Source of the DNA: Eublepharis macularius | Lineage: Eukaryota > Chordata > Lepidosauria > Squamata > Eublepharidae | Assembly (NCBI RefSeq): GCF_028583425.1 | Contig: NC_072790.1 | Span: 8,538,552-8,602,551, forward strand | Direction: 5' to 3' | Length of the DNA stretch: 64,000 nucleotides | In this document: positions 50,001 through 62,899 of the stretch, one piece after another | Layout of the letters: each line of letters opens with the position of its first letter | Position numbering within the stretch: the stretch's first letter is position 1 | Translations under genes and position numbers: made by a program | The notes under the pieces: generated by a model | Database searches by the model: none | What the model was told of the DNA's origin: nothing | The model's input: the letters and a program-made list of their open reading frames with translations, nothing else

Positions 50001-53000
50001 GAAAATGCTCGGTGCAACAACAAAATTTCTAGCCCCCATTATGTCCCGGTGCCTGGGATTTGTTACGCCCTAATTGCCCAAGACATTTTCTCAGGGCGTG
50101 TCCCTGGGTGGGGCCAGTGGACGTGTTCTGGGCTTCCACGTTTCCCAGGCGTGTGGGGCCAGGAGTTTAGGCCTCCTCCTCCTCCCTCCCTGTGCCATTT
50201 TCCCAACCTTGAAATAGCCCCATGTGTGCTGCTAGCTGACTTGCTAGGTTTCTCCACATCAAAGACAGCCGTTCCCAGAGGCTGTTGCAAGTTGGGAAAA
50301 TAGCCCTGGAAGGGGGAGGTCTGAGCCCCCCCTCTGAACGCCCCGGGGAAGCCTGGAGCCCTCGAAAGCCTCTCTGGATGCCTTCCTGCAGACATCCGTG
50401 GGGAAAACCGTTTCACCGATCACGCAGGCCCTCTTGGGCATCCTCTCTCTTCGGGCTGAGAGTGGCACGGGTGCCCTTAACGTTTTCGTATCTCATGCTG
50501 GTGCTATCTTTAGTATCAGGCCTATTTTTTTTAACAAAATATACTATATCTGTGACCAAAAAAATTCCATAGTATCGACCTGTCCAGAATAATTGAGAAA
50601 ACGCCCACAGTGTCGAAGCCAAGAATACTGACTCTCATTCTAAATGCACCCCCCCCCCCCACCCCTGCGGTCTCCCTTATCTTTAATTCTCAGTAGTCAG
50701 CGTTGCTTTTTCTCTCCTTTTCCTTTCCGAGCTGGGACTGTGCAGTCTTCATCTGTACCAAATTTATCTCATTACCGCTCCCCTTAAACAGGAGCTGAGC
50801 CTGTCCCCTCTTTAGTCAGGCAGAGCTTCCCGAATTTGATCGCAGCTGCCTCGGTGTTTGCCTCTTTCCACATAATCTCCTTTCTCGCTCTGTTGGTTAT
50901 CCTCCCAAGTCCTTTTTAGCCCCCCCCCCCGCCCCGCCTTTTTAGTTTATCTAATTTCCTCTTCTTATCCTTGCACTTTCCCCCTGATTTCGTATGCCTG
51001 CTCACCTGTGTGACAGGTCTCCGTTGCCTTAGGACGTTCTGCGCGTTTTCTCCCCCGCCCAGCAGATTATTTGTCACCCTTCTTTGTTCCTCAAGAATGG
51101 TGGCAAGGCCAGCCAGGAGAAATATAAAGCAGGGCTTTAAAACTTTAAAGCTCACTTTCTCCCCTTTAGACTTCCGTCAGAAATTTCCCAGACAAAATAT
51201 ATCTGTCCCACAAACATCTTCTGCATTCGAAATGTGGCTTCCCTGTCATAAAGTCCATGGCTTTATGGCCCAAATCCCCTCGCACTTTGCCTTGCCCGTC
51301 TCTGAGAACGTGGCTGTGTTCTCCAAATCAGCCCAACCAACCTTCTTTCCTTCTCCCAAACGTGGGGGCCAGATAAAGCCACCGTTCTTGCATCTTTGTG
51401 ATCTTGGTTTGCTTGTGATTGTGGGAGTATGGTTAAGACTGTTTTATTGTGCTTATGGGACTGGTATAGTTTGCAGGGTACCCTGTCCCGTTTCAACCTC
51501 TGCAAAAGTAACTTGGCCAGAGATCGTTGACCCGTACTCTGCGCTTGGCTCAAAGCCAGCCAGTTTCGGCTTCTGCATCGTCCAAGGAAGACCTGCCATG
51601 GGAATCGATCCCAGAGTGTCTGGAAACGAGTCAGACCCCATCTAGCTTTCAGTCACAGGCAACACACCTTTGACCGCAGTGGAGGCTTGATTGCTGTGTG
51701 ATAACACATGGAAGTCTGAGGCTAGTGGCAAGTGAACAGTGTAGAGAAATTTAAAAGTAAATCTGCCCCATAATTAGTTTCAGTTGTTAAAATGTTTTCT
51801 CAGATTTTTTTTTTTGGAAATGGTCCTTTTTGTGTTACTTGCAGAAGACGTTCAAGACTTGAGCTCCCACTTTCCATTCAGTGGAAGGTAAATGGCAGCT
51901 TTAGTTCTAGGACAGCAGCTGCGACGTCTCCACTTGGAGCACCGAACACCAGGTGTCACCCGGGGGGGGGGGGCGCTGACCGAAGATAATTTGGTGGGAA
52001 GTGTAGTTCTTTTATTATGGATTGCAGATTTTTAGGTAGGCAACTTCATCTCATGCTGCGAATGTGAAATTTAATTAACCGTATTTAATTGCCATTTTTA
52101 AGGTAAAGTTAATCCTTCCAAGCTCAGTTCCAGCACGTGCTAGCAAGTATTCAAGCGCCCAGCAGGGCCAAGTTGATGATAAACCGTGATAGCAAGTTAA
52201 TCCTTTTGTCCGTTTGCTGGAGGTTGGAGGGGGGTGGTAGAACCACAAGAGGCGGCAGGGGGTCCAAGTCCTTTGATTTTCCTGGCCTCGGCTGAAGCCA
52301 GGCGGTTCTGCTGGGTGTGGGGGACGTTCTTCCTGCTGGGTCGCAGTGCCCACTGATGCCAGCTTGTGGTATGCAAAGCAGGCCAGGGAAGCTTCGTGGC
52401 TGGCATATGTGGTGGTGGTGGTGGTGCTGCTGCTGCAGGGCTTTCTGGGGGCGCTCTTCTGCCTCTGCTGCACAGGCGGTCTGACTATGCACCCACCAGC
52501 CCGGACATCTGTAAGAGGCTCAGCCATCCTGCTCCGCTGTTCAGGCGTTGCTGTGACGACCGAAGTTTGATTGACAACCTGTTAGTGGTGGTCCTGACGT
52601 GCCATCGCCCAATACCCACACGTGCGTTGAAGTGCCATAAATTTGGGTGAAAATGGCAGTGTCCCGTGTGCTTTTTGAATAGGGAGGGAGAGGCCAATGC
52701 TTTGGCAACCCTGTGCCTACAAATAGCTTTACTGCTGCTGCCCTTTGAAATGTTTCTTCCGTTTCACACTCAGGATGGTGGAAGACAAAAGTAGAGAAGG
52801 AAGAGACTTCTGGTGGGAAAACGGGACGTAGTTGTACTTTGAACTGCCTGTCTGCGTTGATGCCTATTTTCCCAGCTACATACACAATATACATTTAATC
52901 TGTTTTCAGCCAGCGTGCATTTGAGAATTCTGCGCATTCCCTGGAACGTGGAGTGTGGCTGGGGATATATGGCAGCTGCGTCCCGTTTCCAGCCGTTCAT

Positions 53001-53254
53001 ACGTTCCTTTTATTTTTGCCAGAGAAAATGTGTGTCCACACAGATGAAGGAAGCCCCGGGCCTTCTGTAGCTCACTGGGAGTGGAACATTCTCACCTGGG
53101 CGAGTTTTGGGTGCGATTTTGGAGGAAGTGTCGGAGAATAGCAGGCAGAGGTTCTGAAACTCTCCCAAAAGAGCGCTGAGTCCCTCTGGATCAGAGCTCG
53201 CCTTTCACTCCAAGCCTGTCTGAAACTAGGGCTGTGGTCAGGGCTGGATTAAGA
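50001..53254. other. Intron 12, no recognised gene
   Basis: Contains poly-C runs (50649-50660, 50920-50930), poly-G (51962-51973), a GGT/GCT-rich stretch near 52411-52438, and an unexplained open frame at 50971-51645 (see findings). Confidence 0.4.
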
Positions 53255-53439
53255 CATGCTGAGGCAGTGTCAAGTTTAAGAGGCTCCATAATATAAATAA
53301 AAAATGGTAATTTAGGGGTATTTTTAGGGGTGAACTCTCTTTTGGCCTTCTTAACCAGAGGCCTTAAACTGCAGCTTATTTAGCTTATGCGTAAATCTCA
53401 CTCTGGCTATAATCCAAAGAACGCTTTCCTGGCAGTGTG

Positions 53440-53645
53440 GTGGACAGTGCCTTGAAGTCATAGCTGACTTATGGCAACCTCTGGTGGGGTTTTCATGGCA
53501 TGAGACTAACCGAGGTGGTTTGCCATTGCTTTCCTCTGCAACCCTGGTCTTCGTTGGAGGTCTCCCGTCCAATTACTAACCAAAGCCAACCCTGCTTAGC
53601 TTCTGAAATCTGGCAAGATCAGGCTTACCTGGGCTATCCAGGTCA
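53440..53645 (-). repeat. 5S-derived SINE, antisense
   Basis: CTGACTTATGGCAACCTCTG, GTGGTTTGCCATTGCTTTCC, GAGGTCTCCCGTCCAATTAC and CCCTGCTTAGCTTCTGAAAT: a full inverted copy. Confidence 0.88.
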
Positions 53646-54454
53646 AGGTTTTCTGGGAGTAATGCCCATTTAATAAAGTAGACTGAGTAGACCTTCTGAG
53701 TAGACCTTTTTAGGCTTGCCCTTTGGAAACCTTTTAGCACCTTTCAGCCACATACGTCTGCCTCTCCTTCCTCCCACCCCAAGACCTGGTTATTTAATGC
53801 TTAAATATTTGCCTGGTTGAAACTTCCAGTAGACATAATGAATGTTTTGTTCAATGCGTATGCCTGTTTTATTAACTTCTCTAGTGTTTAAAAGTGGCAT
53901 TGGAGAATATATAGTATAAGACTCACCCACAGCCCTGATGAGGTTTAAAGAATTCATCTTTTCAGCCTTCCCCCCCCAGTCTTGTGCCTGTACTTTATTT
54001 TTCTTACCACTAGATGGCACTGCAGGTAGAGGAATTTTCTTCATGTGCTGAAGGGGTTCTATGGAAGGGGGCTGGACTGGAGGGCTTTTGGCTTTGAATG
54101 CTGTCCAGGTGTTCTTTAATGGCGTTGCTATGGGGGTGGGTGGGGCGGATCAGCAATTGTAATAAGTTAATATTGTTCTTCAGGTGCAAAATATGGATTT
54201 ACTGTCAGTTGCCATGCACAAGCCTCGGTGCAAATGAAATATCAGTTAGTATTTGTTCCCCTAGTCCAAAGTCTATTGATAGGTTTTTGCAGTGAGAAAA
54301 TGAATCACACCGTCTTTCCCCACCACTGCCCTCCTGCCCATTATGACCAGTCAGTTCACAAAGCAACAAGCTGACTTGGTAGAATGTCTCCAGCTTCTAC
54401 AGATGGGGGCGGGGGGGGGGAGCCTTCCAGCTGGACTTTTTGTGCATTCGCTGC

Positions 54455-54582
54455 TCCGTGTGAATAGGGCAGCGTGTAGAATTTTCCATGTAGCAACAAC
54501 TTCTGTTCCCAGAACCAGACATTAGTGTGAATGGGAACTGTACCCGCATGGAAAATCCACAGGTTGCCCTAGTCACATGATG
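54455..54582. mobile_element. Inverted-repeat MITE-like element
   Basis: TGAATAGGGCAGCGTGTAGA with ATTTTCCATG is mirrored by CATGGAAAATCCACAGGTTG with CCCTAGTCACA. No coding capacity. Confidence 0.55.
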
Positions 54583-55347
54583 CAGCGATCGTGCAAATGG
54601 GGTGTGTCCTGGGACACACGCTCCCCATATGTGTGGCAGGCGGGCTCCCACGTCATGTGGACATTACGCCAGTGTAACGTCTGCCAAGTGTAACGTCTGC
54701 CAAGGGATTCAGTGTTTTTGTGATTTTTCTTCGTAGGGATTAGCATTATTTTCAGTTAATAATTCCTTTCATGAAAATGTAGATAAGCAACTAGACCTGC
54801 TTATCTAATTCATCAGTTATAGTCCCCCCTCCATTTTCATAAACTGTCATTTATACAGTTTTCAAATCCATGAGTTGTGTTGCCAGAACGAGGCACTACC
54901 TTTAACACCTTTGTTGACTACCTGATTCCAGCTTTCAAACTAGCGCTAGAGCTGTCATCTGGGATATTAGACCAAATGCAAAAAAGACGTTTAATGGATC
55001 TCGTTTCTGTTTTGGTTTCTAAACTCTCAAGGCTCGCACTAGACTTTGCAGTGAAAAATAATTGAACACGTACTTTTACTGTCTCTGTGTGCTTTTAACA
55101 CCTGTTTATCCGCCCCTGGGGAAACACAGGCCAGCTAGCAAAGTAGCAAGAGTGCAGTTGCTCTTTGAGTGGGGTCCGCTGCCGTCTTTCCCAGGGTGCC
55201 TTTATCTGCCACTGAGAAAACGTCCATCTGTGAGGAACGCAACTTGAGAACCAGAGGATGTCTCAGAACAATTTCACAAGACCTCGTCTTCCTTTGGAGT
55301 AGAGCAGTGTTCCATGCTAGATACACGGCATGTCTGTGAGTGGCAGA

Positions 55348-55574
55348 GGGCCAAGCTACAAGTGACGAACGACACTTGAACGGCAAGTGTATTTCTCCCT
55401 GTTCACTTGCCCTCCACTCAATCCACTTGCCGTTCAAGTGTCATTCGTCACGTGTAGCTTGGCTCTCACATGTATTCAAGTGAAGCGCAAGTGAATGGCA
55501 AGCAAACAGGGAGGAGAACACGTGAGTCTGTTCACTTGCCAGGCAAGTGTCATTCGTCACGTGTAGCTTGGCCC
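55348..55574. mobile_element. Nested palindromic DNA element
   Basis: Left end GGGCCAAGCTACAAGTGACG. Two right-type ends CGTCACGTGTAGCTTGG, at 55447-55463 and 55555-55571. AAGTGTCATTCGTCAC precedes both. No coding capacity. Confidence 0.7.
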
Positions 55575-56394
55575 ACAGAAACCAGGTGTTTATTCCAAAA
55601 CTGTCCCCTGCACGAGCATCGCATCCCTCTAAGATCTGTGCTTTCTTCATTCACTGTGTTTTCAGCATTTTAAGAATATTGACTACACAGAGCAGATTAT
55701 ATGTAGTCAGCGTGGCGTTTGTGTGAGACAGGAGGTGGTCCGCAGCTTTGGGACTGGAGGAAAATGAATCTGCGTTTTTGTGTCAGCGTAGTTTGTGTGT
55801 GTGCATGCGTATCACAACCACAGGCTGAGGAAGAACCTTGGCTACCATCAAGGGATCCAGGCTGTTGCAGCCTTTCTTGTCCTCTGTCTGTCTTTACAGT
55901 CATTATAATTATATCACTTGTTTTGGTATCCCTCGAAGATGAAAATTCAGTCAGGCTGACTCCAAACAATTTTTACAGGCCCCTGGGGGGCGGGGGGTAA
56001 CGTGCTTTCAATAAATTCTAACAAGACGCTGCACTTAGAAGTGACTTCACGGGATTCAGTAATCCAGGCAGCAAACTGGAGTTTGAGATTTGGTTACCCC
56101 AATCCCTGTCCACCAAGTTAACAGCAAACGTGTTGCCCCAGCCACGTGCGAAGTTCTTTGGCAGTCTGGGTTGTATCTTAGAAACACACATTTCATTGCC
56201 TTCTGTTTGCATCTTTGGGGACCTTATTTCAGCCTTTCTGTTCAGAGGTCTGTGAGGGAAGAGGGGGGCTTACCAGTGGAAGGTTCCCCCGCCCAAGGAA
56301 GCAGCGCACACCAGAAGTCAAATTTGTTCCACCTGTTTGAAACAGAGAAAGTTATCTCAGAAATAACACAACACCTTGTGTGCATGGAGAATAT

Positions 56395-56620
56395 GCTCTT
56401 TGTTTGGTTGGTTGGTTGTACTCAGCCTTTCTTCCCATTGGCGACCCTGAGTGGCTTATATCATCCGCCTTGCTTGCTTCTTATCTCACGACAGCCCTGT
56501 GAGGTAAGTTAGGCTGAGAGAGAGAGAGAGAGAGAGACCCCGACTGGCCCAGGGTGACCCCGCCAGCTCTTGTGGCCGAGTGGAGATTCAGACCTGGCCA
56601 GCCGTGCGGAGGGAGGTCCA
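56395..56620 (-). repeat. tRNA-derived SINE, antisense, with GA run
   Basis: CCCTGTGAGGTAAGTTAGGC, then about ten GA repeats, GACTGGCCCAGGGTGACC and GAGTGGAGATTCAGACCTGG (inverted B box). Confidence 0.8.
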
Positions 56621-56689
56621 GGGTCCTGGGACATATTTCCAAATAAGAAAGAGAGGAGAGACAGTCTGCATGGAGGGCAAGTACAGTGC

Positions 56690-56885
56690 TTAAATGGTGG
56701 GGTGCAAATCAATACTCTGCCAGTTCGAATCCCACTGCTGCCCTGAGCTCAGCAAGTGGCCGTGGGTCAGCCCCTCCTCTCTGCCCCAGCTATATTGTGG
56801 GGACAATAACAACAACACCGACTTTGTTCTCCACTCTGAGTGGGGCACTAATCTGTCTAGAAGAGTGCTATATAAGCACAAGGTC
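56690..56885 (+). repeat. tRNA-type SINE, family 2
   Basis: CCAGTTCGAATCCCACTGCT (B box), CTGAGCTCAGCAAGTGGCC, TTGTGGGGACAATAACAACA and GTCTAGAAGAGTGCTATATA. Confidence 0.85.
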
Positions 56886-57261
56886 AGAAAGCTAAAATCA
56901 ACCCACGTTAGACATGCCCCCGAATATGACAGATTACATGATTTATCATTCTTTTGCTAGACATAGCAAAAATAGTGATCAAAATAGAATATATGACAGT
57001 CCCACATTGCTTATTTTTCACTGTGTGATGTCTTTCAAGACGTCCTTTTATCCCGTGCAGTGGCTGTCATCAGTGGGATGCTGCTCCCACAAACATCACA
57101 AAAGTGGTTGTTATTGGCTTGTTCAACATGAAAAGTTGAAAATTTGCAATGTGATTGTTTTGTCTTCAGTTGTCTTCTGAATTGGTTTTATAGAGTTTTG
57201 TAATAGACAAAAAGGTATTATGTTCACATGACAGAAGAATGGTAGCTAAAAAAAGATCTCT

Positions 57262-57400
57262 GCATGCATGCATCTGACGAAGAGAGCTGTGGTTCTCGGA
57301 AAATGACGATGCATCTGGCGAAGAGAGCTGTGGTTCTCGAAAGCTTGTGCTACAATTAAGTTGGTTAGTCTTAAAGGTGCTACTGGGCTCTTTTACTTAA
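57262..57400 (+). repeat. Dispersed repeat, second copy of the 36345 family
   Basis: CATCTGACGAAGAGAGCTGT appears twice in tandem about 40 bp apart (second with CTGGCG), then CGAAAGCTTGTGCTACAATT and TTAGTCTTAAAGGTGCTACT, as in the copy at 36345. Confidence 0.75.
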
Positions 57401-57419
57401 ATTTTGAGTTATCCATCTG

Positions 57420-57495
57420 TGTCCTGACCTGGATAGCCTGATCTCATCAGATCTCAGAAGCTAATCAGGGTGAGCCTTGGTGAACCATGGCAAAT
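57420..57495 (+). repeat. 5S-derived SINE, truncated
   Basis: GCCTGATCTCATCAGATCTC and AGAAGCTAATCAGGG; only the 5S head remains. Confidence 0.8.
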
Positions 57496-58564
57496 GTTAA
57501 CAGGAGAATAAAAACTATGAAATGCTGAACTCAGAGATACCTGGAAACTGTGAGGAAGCCCCAAGTATCGAATCCTTGCTCAGCTTTGCTTACCCACCAG
57601 TGCCCTCGACAGAGAGCATTTGAGGTCATTTTTGGTGGGAAAATGCTCCTCTTTGCTGTCAGCCGTGCTCTTGAGATCCCTTTGGGCCTGTGGAACTGCT
57701 GGGTTGATTGCTATTAACTTGACAAACTGGAGCATCGCTGCCTGTTTCTTTGCTGCTGTAAGTCTTGGGGGGGGATGGGGGGGTCACAAGAAACCTGTGG
57801 CAGATAAAGCAGAGAGGGACTTGCCCGTATCCTTCCCATTCACTCCTGAAGTGTTCGTTTTTTCTCTTTTTTCAAACATGAAATTCTAGGAGGTTTATCA
57901 CTCCCATCTTACGTATGTTCCTGGTGGCAGTATAGCCCTGCCCACCCGATCGGAAGGAGCGAGCTGTCCCTGGGGCCCTTACGCTGCTCCTCGGCCCTCA
58001 GCCTACGGGAGTGCAAACAAACGCCGAACCCCTGAAGGAGCTGGTTGGGGAGGAGGCAGCTGTTTTTGTCTCGATTCCGCTACACAGAAATCTTTGTGGC
58101 AGTTCAAGCTTCCTTAGAAGCTGTTTTAGCTGCTGGATAAGCTGTCCTGCTGTGGGCAAGTGAGCGGCCAATTGGAGCGGTGTTTTAAAAGATCGTATGT
58201 TTGAATTTACACTGTCGGATCCTGTGAATGGGGGGTAGTGGCACTTGAGGTGAAATAGGAATCGTTCGGGGGTTGGGGGGGGTCCGTTTCTGCGGATTCC
58301 CAAGGATCTCTCAACCGTCTGGAACAGCTTTTGCGGTGCTGCAGGAGAAAGAAGAGCTCGTAAGATTTAACCCTGTGAGTTTCCTGTTTGGGAAACATGA
58401 AAAGCTGTTTTCGAGACCCAGAAATGCATCATAGATCACGTTCATATATTCCCAAGAAACAGAATTTTCACTAGATATATTGAACATTTAAAGCTTCTGT
58501 GACGAATTTTCTCTCTTTTGCAAATTTAGATAGACTTGCATATGGCAAAATTCTTTGAAATACG

Positions 58565-58690
58565 GAGGGAGATATCTATTTATTTATTTACTTATTTTAT
58601 CACATTTCTAGACCTCCCTCCCCGTCAGACAGGCTCAGGGCGGTTTAACCACAGTTTAAAACAGTAAAAACATTATAAAAACATTAAAAC
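58565..58690. repeat. Retroposon tail-like repeat
   Basis: A TATTTATTTATTTAC run followed by GACAGGCTCAGGGCGGTTTA and an A-rich stretch, a pattern seen at reptile retroposon ends. Family uncertain. Confidence 0.4.
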
Positions 58691-58904
58691 ATTACGTGGC
58701 TGATGAGTTGTATTGCCTCCATACATCTGATTTAACCTCAGTGAAGTAAAAATGGCCAAGATTGCCAGCTTGCTGCTGGGTTTGTGCACACCTCACTCCT
58801 TGCGCCTTCATGTTGCCTCTGAAAATCATGGTGAAACACTGAAGCTGTGACCGGTGCAGCTGCAGGTGCAGTTGAACTGTGGATCGCGTGGTGGATCCGT
58901 CCAT

Positions 58905-58935
58905 CCTCCAAGGAGCCTTCCTCCAGCCCTGGGAG
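58905..58935 (+). repeat. Unexpanded relative of the intron 2 20-bp unit
   Basis: GGAGCCTTCCTCCAGCCCTG matches the seed GGGAGCCTTCCTCCAGC of the 22541 minisatellite, but in a single copy. Confidence 0.5.
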
Positions 58936-59049
58936 CCGCCTTCTGACGTCAGCGGCTCTCCCACCAATGGAGAAAGTTGGGAGCAGTCTCTTCAGGCCAG
59001 AGGAAGTCTTCCAACTTTGGCCAGTGGCTAAGGGGACGCTCTGTGCTCA

Positions 59050-60629
59050 TCTGCTGTAGCAAAATGAAATAGTAGCACAGTGTCACATTAAAGAATCCTG
59101 TTTAGTTTAACCAGAGTTTGTGTGTGTGTCTCTCCCCCCCCCCCCCCCCGTACATAATTCACCACCAGTTAAAACATGTCGCCCTACAGTTTTCAGCACG
59201 CTCAAAGGCTTAACTTTGGCATATTTCATTCTCGCAGACAGAGCAAATTTGCCCATGAAAACAAAATTAAATGTACATGCCTTTATTTTTTCATCAGTTG
59301 CTGTTCTGATTTCTTGGACTGCAGGACTCTGTACCTTCCAGTACCCTATCGCCGAGAAGATTTCTCTTGTGGTACAGATGGCTGCACTTTGGCAATGAGT
59401 AAAAGCTGTTAGAAACCGGGCGCGTGTTTGCAAGACAGGTGCCTCCCACCTCGCAGGCCATTCCAGGACGTTCCCGGCTCCCTCTCCCTCCCGCCTGCAG
59501 GTTTCTGATGGTAGGAGAGTGAGCTGCAAGGACGCAAGGGAAATACTGAGTTTGTGTGTTTTTTTAATTAATGGGAACTCTGCGCAGATAGGGATTATAT
59601 TTAAAAAGACCCTAATTTATTTTGTATCACTAAAAATGAAGCCCATGTCCTCTGCAAAAACACATTTGTTGTCTGTTAAGGGGTCTGTGGGCTTTTATAA
59701 TGAGAAATACTAATGAAACATTAATTGGAGCAGCCTTCCCGAGGATGCTGCTAATAATTTCATCTCTCTTGTTAACAAACATCAATATTTATATGGCTAA
59801 CAATAAATGGCTCGTGGCAGAGGAGGAAAGCAATAAATGTATGAAAATGCATAGACTGAGGCCAGTAGTGGGTGTATCCGTTCCCAGTTCTCTCCCCACT
59901 CCCCTGTCCAAAAAGAACAGCCTCATTAACTGCACCTTCTTTTAACTCTGCCATGTCAGGAGATGCTCATTTGGATGGCGCCTCCTGGTGCACCTGCCTT
60001 TTAATTGACATTCGCGTTTGAATATCTATTGACGTCTGCGTGGGCTGCTTTGGCACCCACCTGTATTTGCAGAGTAACCTGCTCACAACCAGCGCTATGT
60101 GCTTTAGGTAGCTTCCCCTCCCCTTTCTCTTTCTGCACAGTATTTAATGGGTTTTCTTGACTGATGAGGATAATATGACCCTAAAGCACTGAGAGGCAAA
60201 GAAAAACCCGACCAGGAGATCTTTTATTAGCAGGGTGCCCATTTAGACTCCTCTGAACACAGTTTTCTTTAATACGCAGTCTAATATTTATTGTAAAAGC
60301 AACAACAGCAACAAACCTCTGTTAGGATTTGGGGAGACATCATTGTTGGGGAGAAGCAAGTAAGTTTCTAATGTATCGTCAGATTCTTTTCGTTCCGAGT
60401 GCTTTTAGATTGTAGGATTTTTCTTAAAAGATGTATCCTACTTTTTAAACAGCAGGACAGATGTGCCTGCTCTTTGCTGCTTGGGTTTCTGGACCTTGGT
60501 TTGGTTCCAAATTCTCTGTCCCGCTTGTGTAAAGCCTCTTCTTTTGCCGAAGGAGACAGCAATTTTTGCTGTTTTCTCCCTCTCCCTGTTCCCCCGACGC
60601 CTGTGCACACACTGCTCTTGAGGATCCCA
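59050..60629. other. Intron 12, no feature recognised apart from low complexity
   Basis: A GT run and a long poly-C tract at about 59118-59150; otherwise unremarkable. Confidence 0.4.
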
Positions 60630-60830
60630 TGTCGGGTTGCCAAATGCCGGTCGGGGCCTGAACAGCCTCCTGGAATTGCAAGGGCTCTCCGGGCTGCAGG
60701 GAGCAGTTTTTCTGGGGGAAATGGCTTCTCCAGAGGGGGCGCTCTATACTTTGCTGAGGTCCCTCCCTTCCTCAGGCTCCACCCCAAACCTCGAGAAATT
60801 TCCCAACCTGGACCTGGCAGCCCCAGCTCT
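60630..60830. mobile_element. Short DNA transposon, GGTTGCCA family
   Basis: Starts CGGGTTGCCAAATGCCGG. GGGGGAAATGGCTTCTCCAG, GGCTCCACCCCAAACC and GAAATTTCCCAACCTGG match the element at 21052-21263. Confidence 0.6.
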
Positions 60831-62899
60831 CTGAGCCCCTCCCAAACCAACATTTCGAGGAGGAGGAGGAAACAGAGACACCCCAGTGGGCCGGCTTTGC
60901 TCTGCTGGTTGTGCTTTAGATCTAGTCCTTGGACTACAACTTAAGACTGCGCTTAGGTTGCCACATAGCTTGTTAATTGACTGGCCTGTATAAAATAATA
61001 ACGCCGTTCGGATGCTCTATCAGAATTTGGGTTAAAAAAAGAAGCGTCGTGGTGGCAGGGCATACTAATTTAGTTTCTCTCTAATTAATGGGTATCTTGT
61101 CACTTCAGTAAAAATATCAACTATGTCAAAATAACTTTCTCACAACAGGCTTTGGCATTAATTGTCTTGTCAGTCAAAATGCTCTTGGATTTTTTCTGTA
61201 GTTTTAAAAAAATTATTTTGTCTTGAGTGGCCTGACTGAAGGCTTTGAGTATCAAGTTAATACTTTTTGTCCCTTCTTTCTAGGCAGGCAGTTCTGTTGA
61301 CTGTTCTCAGATCTTAATGGTTGTAGGATATCATTGTAATTTTACATATTTCAGCTAAACGTTTGGCTGCTATTTCTCTGGCACATGAATTCGAACCTTT
61401 TACTGCAGGGGTGTAAAGGAGGGTATGTTTGAAGTGTGCATCCAAAATCTTTTAAGGGTGGTCTTAGAAAAAGAGTGAACGCAACATGTACTTTATTGCA
61501 CAAAGCTGTGTATTGTTAAAACATGCCCGCCGTGGACGCAACATCAGCTGGGACATGCTGTCAAGTGTACCTGGGCCTTCTGTTGTGTAAGCTGTGAGGA
61601 GGTCTTGAATGTGACCTCCCGTTAAACAGGGGCTGTCCCAAAGGACACGGGATGTGCATTCACATCACAATACTAGACCCACATTGGGACATGGAAAAGG
61701 ACTGTGGGGGAGCCTTTGGACTTGGCTTGGGCCCTGCTCTTCCGTTGATGCCGTGGTTGCGGCTCGTACTAATTTGCTCTTCCTCGCAGCACAAGAGCTC
61801 TGATGATAAAAAGGTGACTATTTAATGAATGTAAACTTTTCTACTCAAGTGGTCTAATGCGTGAGGCTGGACATAAATGTCAGGTGTCTGGGGTCGTTTT
61901 CGTGCTATGCTGGGTGATGTTAACTTTTAATTTATTTATATTGCCTCAGTTACAGAGTTTGGAAGAATGTAATTGTCTTAATAAAACATTTGAAATGCAA
62001 AGTTGAATTTGCATATTTGAAGATGGACAAAAGATGTGGGCAGAATCCATGGCTACCTGACCGCAGCCAATTACTCATGACATTTGAGAGAGCAAGAGCA
62101 CCAATTATTTTATCGTATGGGTACGCAGGATCAAATTGATAGATTTCTAAAGGCCATTCCAGTCTGTCTTTGTAAAAACATTTGATCTTTTTACTTGGAG
62201 ATCAACATGAGTTCACTTGTTTTTTTCTGCATTTGACCTTTCGACGGCCACCCTATTTTTTGTATTAAGTCTCCGATAACCCACAACTTAAACTTAATGT
62301 CACTGAAGTATGTGAAAATGAGCAAATTTATTTCTAGACTAAAATGTTAGGTGATAATGGTTTCATCAGCTACCAGAAAATGTGCTATAAGTTCTGATCT
62401 GTACACCATATTAATATAAAAATGTGTTAAGTTTGTTGAAAATATTCTTTTATTTTGGAACGCTCGGTGCTGTTCAGATCCGGAGAGGTTCATGTCTCTT
62501 TTATTTGAGCAGCAATAACGGTTGTTCTATGTGCATCAGAAAAGGGAGAATTTAAAGAACTAAGGGGTACATTTTTTTCTTGAGAAAAAAAGCAGTGTAG
62601 CGTAATGCTATTTGGTTACACCCTACCCCCTGTTATTTCCAGAATAATAAATGTAAAGACTTGAGGGGAGGCATTACAGATGTCATCCTCTAGCTTTTAT
62701 TTCTAGCGTGGTTCACTTGAAGTCCTCTTTGAAGATCGTTTCGGGTTGGGCTGTAGTAGAAGAGGAAGATTCTGGTCCAGTGGTGCATTGACCCAATTCC
62801 TGCTCTCGGAATCCTCTTGAAATCAATAGAATTCAACTCTGGACTGGGCTGGACCTGAGATGTGGCAACACCTATCGCAATAAAGATAGTGACGTCCAT
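60831..62899. other. Intron 12, nothing recognised
   Basis: Moderately AT-rich DNA without ORF, RNA gene or identified repeat. Confidence 0.4.

Noticed and set aside
60368..60944. 161- and 181-codon ORFs on opposite strands
   Set aside because: They overlap a short DNA transposon at 60630-60830 and show no family similarity.
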